This document shows, piece after piece, positions 1-4,460 of a stretch of DNA of 5,821 nt. The notes below the pieces were generated by a model. It was not told where the DNA came from, did no database searches, and saw nothing but the letters and a program-made list of their open reading frames with translations. Origin of the DNA: Flavihumibacter sp. (lineage in GTDB: Bacteria; Bacteroidota; Bacteroidia; Chitinophagales; Chitinophagaceae); contig JALOMU010000125.1 in NCBI GenBank assembly GCA_025455285.1, positions 1 through 5,821 on the forward strand, read 5' to 3'. Positions within the stretch are counted from its first letter, which is position 1, and each line of letters begins with the position of its first letter. Both the position numbers and the translations under genes were made by a program.

Positions 1-49
1 CAGAGCCTATGATTAAACAGTGTACGTGTTCGTTTGCTTGATTGTCCAT
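1..49 (-). CDS. trxB: Thioredoxin reductase (TrxB), N-terminal fragment cut by the window edge
   Basis: Reading the minus strand from an ATG at 49-47 gives MDNQANEHVHCLIIGS, and the next codon begins with G. The stretch HCLIIGS(G) is the first beta strand and the start of the glycine-rich GxGxxG loop that binds the FAD ADP moiety. The short polar lead followed by E-H-V-x-C-L-I-I-G-S-G is how Bacteroidota thioredoxin reductases (NADPH + oxidised thioredoxin to reduced thioredoxin, cytoplasmic FAD enzyme) begin, as I remember them. Only 16 codons are present, so the CxxC redox centre and NADPH domain cannot be checked. Another two-dinucleotide-binding flavoprotein is the main alternative. The start is supported by a TAnnTTTG promoter element 23 bases upstream. 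The gene lies 63 bases downstream of the DUF4249 gene on the same strand and appears to have its own promoter. Confidence 0.7.
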   Translation of the reverse strand, partial: MDNQANEHVHCLIIGS

Positions 50-72
50 ACGGTTGAAAAATTTACGGCCTG

Positions 73-80
73 CAAAAATA
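73..80 (-). promoter_or_regulatory. Candidate -7 element of the trxB promoter
   Basis: On the minus strand this reads TATTTTTG, a perfect match to the Bacteroidota -7 consensus TAnnTTTG. It would start transcription about 18-20 bases before the trxB ATG. No TTTG or TTG is found about 19 bases further upstream, so the -33 element is poor. A second near match, CATATTTG, lies just upstream (86-93 on the plus strand). Confidence 0.5.
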
Positions 81-112
81 GGGGCAAATATGTTAAATCC
101 GTGTGAGGGAAA

Positions 113-994
113 TCACCTGGGGATAACCAGTGTATCATACTGTACGGAATAGCCCCCAAAATACCCCAGGGCACCGCCACTAATATTGCTTAATACCTTG
201 GTGGGGTTCCCAAACGGACTACCAATAGATCCATAATTGTATTCCATGGTACGCCAGAAATCAAAATTGGATTTGTCTATATTGGTGAATTTCAGAATCA
301 CCGTATCTCCTTTGTCAAAGAAGGAATAGGTCTCAAAATCAATTTCTTCATTGCGGTTGATGCCCTGTTCAACCTGGATATCATAGGTGCTTCCATCGAC
401 AATCTGGTCATCAAATACCGAGTTGAATCCCGGATTAAAAGGTCCTCCATTGGTAGAGGTAAAAAAGCGGATATAGTTTCCGAAGCCCGGAGGATCTGTT
501 ACCCTGGCCCATAGAACTACCTTATTGGTGTCCGGATTATTTTCAGATGGCTTCCACCAGATAGAATCTACTGTTTTTGCATGCACCGGGATCGTGGTAG
601 TAGCAGTATAGGTTTTACCATCTACTTCAATCTCGAGCCGGTAAGAAGTTCCTTCCACACCCGGGAAAGCAGTTGCCAGGTTGGATGAATCAATGGAATA
701 ATAAATGATGGTGCCGGCCGGCGTTGGTATGCTGTATTCCTTCAATTGATGTGTTCGGGATCCATTGGAGATGCGCACAATGGCATTTCGCACAAAGGAG
801 CCCGTTAGGATTTCAGGATTGATCTCACTGAAAAAATCAAGGCTGCGGGATAAAAATACAAGTGGCGCCTGCCTTGCTTCAATGGTAGCTTCCACCACCA
901 GTTTGGGCTCCTGTTTATCCAGATCGAAATCTACCGATCGCTCACAGGCCACCAGGGTGGTTAGAAAGATAAGGGTTAATAAAAGGATGCGCAT
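113..994 (-). CDS. DUF4249 family lipoprotein
   Basis: This is a 293-aa exported lipoprotein. Residues 1-16 form a short signal peptide with a hydrophobic core (ILLLTLIFLTTLVA). The lipobox LVAC places the lipidated cysteine at residue 17. Family features of DUF4249 are visible in order: PKLVVEATIE (30-39), the P-L-V-F-L-S-R-S strand (44-51), Y-R-L-E-I-E-V-D-G-K-x-Y-T-A-T-T-x-I-P (118-136), FDDQIVDG (194-201), GDTVILKFTNID (229-240), FWRTM (246-250) and the C-terminal SNISGGALGYFGGYSV block (269-284). The domain is beta-rich; its molecular function is not established. DUF4249 genes usually lie directly downstream of a TonB-dependent receptor, which suggests a surface or periplasmic role with such a transporter. 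Here the upstream neighbour is rpoD, so the gene is an orphan. It follows rpoD by 91 bases, beyond the rpoD terminator. I found no convincing promoter of its own in that gap. No frameshift or missing part is apparent. Confidence 0.88.
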   Translation of the reverse strand: MRILLLTLIFLTTLVACERSVDFDLDKQEPKLVVEATIEARQAPLVFLSRSLDFFSEINPEILTGSFVRNAIVRISNGSRTHQLKEYSIPTPAGTIIYYSIDSSNLATAFPGVEGTSYRLEIEVDGKTYTATTTIPVHAKTVDSIWWKPSENNPDTNKVVLWARVTDPPGFGNYIRFFTSTNGGPFNPGFNSVFDDQIVDGSTYDIQVEQGINRNEEIDFETYSFFDKGDTVILKFTNIDKSNFDFWRTMEYNYGSIGSPFGNPTKVLSNISGGALGYFGGYSVQYDTLVIPR

Positions 995-1026
995 AGGCGT
1001 TATAACAAGCAGCTTCGGAAAAGGTT

Positions 1027-1061
1027 AAAAACAAAGGCCATCTCCTTTTAAAGAGATGGCC
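1027..1061 (-). terminator. Intrinsic terminator of rpoD
   Basis: On the minus strand a perfect 9-bp stem (GGCCATCTC paired with GAGATGGCC, plus-strand positions 1053-1061 and 1036-1044) with an 8-base loop is followed directly by TTTGTTTTT. It starts 25 bases after the rpoD stop codon. In the plus direction no T-tract follows, so it should act on rpoD only. It separates rpoD from the DUF4249 gene. Confidence 0.88.
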
Positions 1062-1085
1062 CGTAGTTATCTTGAATCCGGGATA

Positions 1086-1943
1086 TTAACCCAGGTATGC
1101 TTTCAATGCATTGCTATAGCGGGCCTTCTGCAGGCGCTTGATCGCTCTTTCCTTGATCTGGCGGATACGCTCTTTGGTAAGATCGTATTTCTGACCAATC
1201 TGCTCAATAGTTACGCCATTTTCGCCATCCAGACCGAAATACGCATTTACGATTTCTGCTTCGCGGGGACTCAGTGATTTCAATACGCGACGGATTTCGT
1301 TGCGCAGAGAATCCTGCATAACGTCTTCATCCGTATCATCACTTCCTTCCAGCAAATCACCCATGGCTACATCTTCTGCTTCGTGCACAGGTGCATCCAA
1401 AGAAGTGTGACGGGTATTGCTCTGGAAAATATTGTTGATCTCCGTTTCGCTCATCTCCAGGATCTCAGCCAGCTCCTCTGTTGAAGGCTCCCGCTCATGT
1501 TCCTGTTCGAACGCCATATAAGCTTTATTCGCTTTGTTATAAGTTCCGATTTTATTCTGGGGCAGACGAACCAGACGACCCTGCTCAGCCAAAGCCTGCA
1601 GAATAGACTGACGAATCCACCATACAGCGTAAGAAATGAATTTAAAACCTTTGGTTTCATCGAAACGCTGTGCAGCTTTGATCAAACCGAGGTTTCCTTC
1701 ATTGATGAGGTCACTCAGGGACAAACCCTGGTGCTGATATTGCTTAGCCACAGATACTACGAAACGAAGGTTGGCCTGAACGAGTTTGTCCAGCGCTCTC
1801 TGATCACCCATTTTAATACGCTGCGCAAGAGTAGTTTCCTCTTCCGGCGTAATCATAGAGATTTTAGAGATTTCCTGTAAATACTTTTCTACCGCCTGGG
1901 AGTCCCGATTGGTAATCTGTGTAGCAATTTTTAGCTGCCTCAT
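1086..1943 (-). CDS. rpoD: Primary sigma factor RpoD/SigA (sigma-70 family)
   Basis: This 285-aa protein binds core RNA polymerase and directs it to housekeeping promoters. Region 1.2 covers about residues 15-47 (AVEKYLQEISKISMITPEEE). Region 2 covers 58-115, with NLRFVVSVAKQY (58-69), LSDLINEGNLGLIKA (77-90, core binding and -10 region 2.2) and KGFKFISYAVWWIRQSI (98-114, regions 2.3-2.4 for melting and -10 recognition). Region 3 spans about 118-185. Region 4 spans about 213-275, with SPREAEIV (225-232) and the helix-turn-helix TIEQIGQKYDLTKERIRQIK (245-264). Region 1.1 and the long non-conserved insert of proteobacterial RpoD are absent. That is normal for Bacteroidota primary sigma factors, which are about 285-290 aa and recognise TAnnTTTG rather than TATAAT. 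The start at 1943 agrees with the family N-terminus. The gene appears to be monocistronic, with a promoter at about 2049-2079, a leader of about 100 bases and a strong terminator. A second sigma-70 paralogue elsewhere cannot be excluded. Confidence 0.96.
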   Translation of the reverse strand: MRQLKIATQITNRDSQAVEKYLQEISKISMITPEEETTLAQRIKMGDQRALDKLVQANLRFVVSVAKQYQHQGLSLSDLINEGNLGLIKAAQRFDETKGFKFISYAVWWIRQSILQALAEQGRLVRLPQNKIGTYNKANKAYMAFEQEHEREPSTEELAEILEMSETEINNIFQSNTRHTSLDAPVHEAEDVAMGDLLEGSDDTDEDVMQDSLRNEIRRVLKSLSPREAEIVNAYFGLDGENGVTIEQIGQKYDLTKERIRQIKERAIKRLQKARYSNALKAYLG

Positions 1944-1972
1944 GCCTGTCTATTAAGTTTATGAATAACGCT

Positions 1973-1987
1973 CGTAAGACGCTTACG
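1973..1987 (-). promoter_or_regulatory. Small hairpin in the rpoD mRNA leader
   Basis: CGTAAG and CTTACG (6-bp perfect stem, 3-base loop) lie 30-44 bases before the rpoD start codon, inside the leader expected from the promoter at 2049-2056. On the minus strand AAC and GTT just outside could extend the stem across a 3-base bulge. No T-tract follows, so it is not a terminator. A role in translation or mRNA stability is only a possibility. Confidence 0.35.
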
Positions 1988-2048
1988 GTTCGCCGATCGT
2001 TGTCGAGGTGTACGTTAAAGATAGGCGAAAATGGTCCAGAACTGTCTG

Positions 2049-2079
2049 CAAAGTTACATTTTGCCTTTCAGATCTCATA
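2049..2079 (-). promoter_or_regulatory. Probable rpoD promoter (-33/-7)
   Basis: On the minus strand TATG (2079-2076, one mismatch to the -33 TTTG) is followed by 19 bases and then TAACTTTG (2056-2049), a perfect TAnnTTTG -7 element. Transcription would begin near 2045, giving a leader of about 100 bases. A weaker motif, TATCTTTA (2023-2016), lies closer to the gene and could be a second start. The sigma factor encoded downstream is the one expected to read this promoter. Confidence 0.6.
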
Positions 2080-2084
2080 GCTTT

Positions 2085-2093
2085 TGTGGATAA
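2085..2093 (-). promoter_or_regulatory. Perfect DnaA-box 9-mer upstream of the rpoD promoter
   Basis: The minus strand reads TTATCCACA, identical to the strongest DnaA box of E. coli oriC. It ends 5 bases upstream of the predicted -33 element of rpoD. It overlaps a perfect 10-bp palindrome GATAATTATC (2089-2098). It is single: I saw no second exact match in the window, and dnaA is not nearby, so this is not an origin. Binding by DnaA is an inference from the 9-mer alone. Confidence 0.4.
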
Positions 2094-2097
2094 TTAT

Positions 2098-2143
2098 CTG
2101 CTTATCAAGGCTAAAGCATGACTTATCGCGCCTTGAAATGCAG
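2098..2143. repeat. Imperfect inverted repeat between purM and rpoD
   Basis: CTGCTTATCAAGGC (2098-2111) and GCCTTGAAATGCAG (2130-2143) pair at 12 of 14 positions across an 18-base loop. The element lies downstream of the purM hairpin and upstream of the rpoD promoter. It could fold in the purM 3' RNA or serve as a protein-binding site. No T-tract follows on either strand, so it is not a standard terminator. Confidence 0.45.
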
Positions 2144-2156
2144 ACTGGGCCTACCG

Positions 2157-2174
2157 AAAACGGTTGCGTAACCG
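2157..2174 (-). terminator. Probable weak terminator of purM
   Basis: On the minus strand CGGTT-ACGC-AACCG forms a 5-bp stem with a 4-base loop and is followed by TTTT. It lies 3 bases after the purM stop codon. The stem is short and the T-run is only four long, so termination may be partial. Two competing pairings share its bases: CGTAACC with GGTTACG across the stop codon (2184-2190 with 2167-2173), and ACCG with CGGT around the T-run (2153-2164). Confidence 0.45.
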
Positions 2175-2177
2175 AAA

Positions 2178-3353
2178 TTAATAGGTTACGATGCTGCCAT
2201 CCGGACTGTGCAGAACTAATTCTTTCTTCACCGATGCTTCTACCCTGCCCACGATTTTGCCTTCTAATCCCAGGGCTGCTCCTGCAGCAAGGAGTTGATC
2301 TGCCGCCTTTTCAGAAGTAAAGACTTCAAGCCGATGCCCCATATTAAATACCTGGTACATCTCCCGCCAATCACTACCCGAAGCAGCTTTCAGCAAGTCA
2401 AATACAACTGGTGGTGCAAAGAGGTTATCCTTGATGATTTTAAATGGAGCCGGCAGGTATTTCAAACACTTGGTCTGCCCACCACCACTGCAATGCACTA
2501 ACCCATGTATATCGCTGAAATGCTCATCCAGCAATACTTTCATGAGGGGGGCATAGGTTCGGGTCGGACTCAAAAGCAGATGTCCTATATCGGTAGTAAG
2601 GAAGCCGGCAACTTCAATAGAATCGGTTAACCGGTGGGGCCCGATATATACTACATCATCGTTCAGGTTGGTATCAAAAGATTCCGGGAAATTGCGGGCA
2701 TAGTCTTTATGCAGGGCGTCATGGCGGGCACTGGTCAGGCCATTGCTTCCAATGCCGCTATTATAGGCCGTCTCATAGTTGGCCTGGCCTGCACTGGAAA
2801 AACCTATAATCACATCTCCTGCCTGAATCAAGTCATTGGTAACCAGCTTGGTTTTGGGCCATCTGGCAGTCATGGTTCCATTTACCGCGATGGATCTCAC
2901 CACATCCCCCACATCCGCGGTTTCTCCACCCAGGTAATGAATATTGACCCCATAGGTCTTCATCTGGTCAAAGAATTCCTGGGTTCCGGAAATGATGGCT
3001 TCCAGCACTTCTCCCGGGATCAACCCTTTATTACGATCAATGGTTGAGGAAAACAAGAGGTTATCATGAATACCCACACAAAGCAGGTCGTCAATATTCA
3101 TTACGATGGCATCCTGCGCAATACCTTTCCACACTTCCAGGTTGCCGGTCTCTTTCCAATACAGATAAGCCAGGATACTTTTGGTGCCGGCTCCATCTGC
3201 ATGCATCAGGTTCACCCAGTCGGCATCATTTCCTAAATAATCCGGATATATCTTACAAAATGCATGGGGATACAAACCCTGGTCCAGTTTTTCGGTTGCT
3301 TTATGAACTTCTTCCTTCTGTGCAGATACACCCCTTTTTGAATACAGACTCAT
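2178..3353 (-). CDS. purM: Phosphoribosylformylglycinamidine cyclo-ligase (AIR synthetase)
   Basis: PurM closes the imidazole ring in de novo purine synthesis: formylglycinamidine ribonucleotide + ATP gives aminoimidazole ribonucleotide (AIR) + ADP + phosphate, in the cytoplasm. The 391-aa protein shows the PurM/AIRS fold motifs in order: HADGAGTKS (51-59), GIAQDAIVMNIDDLLCVG (78-95, acidic ATP/Mg site), GGETADVGD (142-150), GDVIIGFSSAG (179-189), SNGLTSARH (203-211), LSPTRTYAP (261-269), CSGGGQTKCLKYLP (288-301) and FNMGHRLEVF (336-345). It is about 45 residues longer than E. coli PurM (345 aa). A visible part of this is a 13-residue insert (190-202) splitting the usual S-x-G-x-H-S-N-G loop. 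That longer form is typical of Bacteroidota. The start at 3353 lies about 15 bases downstream of a plausible promoter and immediately precedes SLYSKRGVS, a normal N-terminus. The gene is divergent from ribF and followed by rpoD 234 bases later. Confidence 0.95.
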   Translation of the reverse strand: MSLYSKRGVSAQKEEVHKATEKLDQGLYPHAFCKIYPDYLGNDADWVNLMHADGAGTKSILAYLYWKETGNLEVWKGIAQDAIVMNIDDLLCVGIHDNLLFSSTIDRNKGLIPGEVLEAIISGTQEFFDQMKTYGVNIHYLGGETADVGDVVRSIAVNGTMTARWPKTKLVTNDLIQAGDVIIGFSSAGQANYETAYNSGIGSNGLTSARHDALHKDYARNFPESFDTNLNDDVVYIGPHRLTDSIEVAGFLTTDIGHLLLSPTRTYAPLMKVLLDEHFSDIHGLVHCSGGGQTKCLKYLPAPFKIIKDNLFAPPVVFDLLKAASGSDWREMYQVFNMGHRLEVFTSEKAADQLLAAGAALGLEGKIVGRVEASVKKELVLHSPDGSIVTY

Positions 3354-3371
3354 GATTGGTTATTCGAACTG

Positions 3372-3379
3372 CGAAGATA
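3372..3379 (-). promoter_or_regulatory. Candidate -7 element of the purM promoter
   Basis: The minus strand reads TATCTTCG, one mismatch from TAnnTTTG. The predicted start, near 3368, leaves a leader of about 15 bases. Its upstream end overlaps the outer 3 bases of the inverted repeat, so the bases preceding it are the same as those preceding the ribF -7 element. No TTTG is present at the -33 distance. Confidence 0.45.
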
Positions 3380-3492
3380 GTGAAACGTGAGACGTCAGAC
3401 GTCAGATGTGAAACGTCAGATGTGAAACGTGAGAAGTGAAAAGTGAAAAGAGGGATCCTACGTCTCACGTCTGACGTCTCACGTTTCACTAT
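3377..3492. repeat. Heptamer tandem array with inverted arm (large imperfect palindrome)
   Basis: From 3382 to 3451 there are ten consecutive 7-base units: GAAACGT, GAGACGT, CAGACGT, CAGATGT, GAAACGT, CAGATGT, GAAACGT, GAGAAGT, GAAAAGT, GAAAAGA (consensus SARAMGT, decaying at the right end). An 8-base centre follows (GGGATCCT, 3452-3459). Then come four units in the opposite orientation (ACGTCTC, ACGTCTG, ACGTCTC, ACGTTTC; 3460-3487). The outermost 26 bases, 3377-3402 and 3467-3492, are perfect reverse complements. The element fills most of the purM/ribF gap and ends inside the -7 elements of both genes. Since both promoters fire outward, it should not be part of either mRNA. Open frames through it give spurious repeat peptides (TSDVSRF, TSDVSHL). 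It is not CRISPR, as there are no spacers. It is probably a dispersed intergenic repeat family of this lineage, which is inference. Confidence 0.9.
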
Positions 3493-3497
3493 ATTTG
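3490..3497 (+). promoter_or_regulatory. -7 element of the ribF promoter
   Basis: TATATTTG is a perfect TAnnTTTG match, with its G only 8 bases before the ribF ATG. Transcription would start about 3501-3504, so the mRNA would carry only about 2-5 leader bases. Its first 3 bases are the outer end of the inverted repeat. The -33 position (3467-3470) holds ACGT rather than TTTG. Confidence 0.6.
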
Positions 3498-3505
3498 CGC
3501 CTCCT

Positions 3506-4456
3506 ATGCAGGTACATCGTAACATAGAACAGTTACCCTCCTTCCGGAATGCCATTCTCACCATTGGTACATTTGATGGTGTGCACCTGGGACATGGTTC
3601 CATTATTGCGCAAATGAAAAGCCTGGCTAAGGAAGTGGATGGAGAAACCGTTATCCTGACTTTTCACCCGCATCCCCGGCGCATTGTGGGTAAGGAGCCA
3701 CAGGCAGTTTTATTGCTGAATACCCTGCCAGAAAAAATCAGGTTACTGGAAGAAGTCGGAATTGATCACCTGGTGGTTATTCCCTTCACGCCCGAATTTG
3801 CCATTCAGCCTCCCAGGGCTTATGTGGAAGATTTCATGATCCGTTATTTCAAACCACATACGGTCATTATAGGATACGATCATCGCTTTGGACATAACCG
3901 CGAAGGCGATTTCAAATTGCTGGAAACCTATGCCCAAAACCAGGCATTCGGACTGGTAGAGATCCCGGGTAAACTGCTGGAAGCTTCTACCATCAGCTCC
4001 ACCCGCATCCGCCAGGCCCTGCTCCAGGGCGATGTGCAGCTCGCGTCCAACCTGCTGGGTTATGATTATTTCTTTGACGGAATGGTAGTAAAAGGTAACC
4101 AGTTGGGGCGAACCCTGGGTTATCCAACTGCTAACCTGCAGTTGACCGACAATGAAAAACTGATTCCGGCAAATGGCGTGTATGCTGTAACTGTACGGTT
4201 ATCCGATCCTGTTAGTAACGGAAATGCACAACTGAAAGGCATGATGAATATCGGGGTGCGACCAACCGTGGATGGATTAAGCCGCGTTATTGAGGTAAAT
4301 ATTTTTGACTTTGACGCCGATATTTATGGTCAAACCATCCAGGTTACACTCAAACACTGGTTACGTGCTGAACAAAAGTTTAGCGGACTGGAGGCACTGA
4401 AAGAGCAACTGGCTAAGGATAAAGCCACCAGTTCAGGTTTGCTGAACAATCTCTGA
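3506..4456 (+). CDS. ribF: Bifunctional riboflavin kinase / FAD synthetase
   Basis: RibF phosphorylates riboflavin to FMN and adenylates FMN to FAD in the cytoplasm. The protein has 316 aa, normal for the family. The N-terminal nucleotidyltransferase (FAD synthetase) domain shows TIGTFDGVHLGH (19-30, nucleotide-binding HxGH-type motif), FHPHPR (53-58), GYDHRFGHNREGD (123-135) and STISSTRIRQAL (161-172). The C-terminal flavokinase domain shows GRTLGYPTANL (201-211), NGVYAV (223-228), GMMNIGVRPT (245-254), IEVNIFDFDADIYG (262-275, including the catalytic glutamate) and the LRAEQKF...LKEQLAKD tail (286-305). The frame is open further upstream to an ATG at 3443, but those 21 residues are translated heptamer repeat and precede the promoter, so I take ATG 3506. 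The next Met (residue 37) would remove the TIGTFDG motif. No FMN riboswitch is possible with such a short leader. It converges on holA with abutting stop codons. Confidence 0.95.
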   Translation: MQVHRNIEQLPSFRNAILTIGTFDGVHLGHGSIIAQMKSLAKEVDGETVILTFHPHPRRIVGKEPQAVLLLNTLPEKIRLLEEVGIDHLVVIPFTPEFAIQPPRAYVEDFMIRYFKPHTVIIGYDHRFGHNREGDFKLLETYAQNQAFGLVEIPGKLLEASTISSTRIRQALLQGDVQLASNLLGYDYFFDGMVVKGNQLGRTLGYPTANLQLTDNEKLIPANGVYAVTVRLSDPVSNGNAQLKGMMNIGVRPTVDGLSRVIEVNIFDFDADIYGQTIQVTLKHWLRAEQKFSGLEALKEQLAKDKATSSGLLNNL

Positions 4457-4460
4457 TCAG
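4453..4460. other. Palindrome CTGATCAG at abutting convergent stop codons
   Basis: The ribF TGA (4454-4456) and the holA TGA (4459-4457 on the minus strand) touch, forming the centre of the 8-bp palindrome CTGATCAG. A nearby perfect 6-bp hairpin GTTCAG/CTGAAC (4431-4436 with 4442-4447, 5-base loop) lies in the last ribF codons. Neither is followed by a T-tract on either strand, so no standard terminator separates the two genes. Confidence 0.6.

Noticed and set aside
1497..1880. 127-aa plus-strand frame inside rpoD
   Set aside because: It lies wholly antisense to strongly conserved sigma-70 regions and has no family features or promoter.
1971..2010. tRNA-like piece (ACGGTTCGCC, resembling a T-arm) upstream of rpoD
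   Set aside because: No matching acceptor, D or anticodon arms can be drawn around it.
2085..2143. Replication origin
   Set aside because: There is only one DnaA box, no AT-rich unwinding region with repeated boxes, and no dnaA or dnaN next to it.
2084..2320. 78-aa plus-strand frame overlapping the purM 3' end
   Set aside because: It is antisense to purM for much of its length, begins in the rpoD promoter region, and has no recognisable motif.
2634..3047. 137-aa plus-strand frame inside purM
   Set aside because: It lies wholly antisense to conserved PurM motifs, and its composition is explained by the opposite strand.
3382..3487. CRISPR array
   Set aside because: The units are 7 bases, contiguous and without spacers, and no cas gene is present.
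3443..3505. 21-residue N-terminal extension of ribF starting at ATG 3443
   Set aside because: It is translated heptamer repeat, precedes the -7 element TATATTTG, and adds nothing recognisable to a protein that is already family length from ATG 3506.
3354..3505. FMN riboswitch before ribF or purine riboswitch before purM
   Set aside because: The predicted leaders are only about 5 and 15 bases, and no conserved aptamer sequence is visible in the gap.
3301..3603. 100-aa minus-strand frame crossing the purM start, the repeat and the ribF start
   Set aside because: It is out of frame with purM and antisense to ribF, and its repeated TSDVS peptide comes from the heptamer array.
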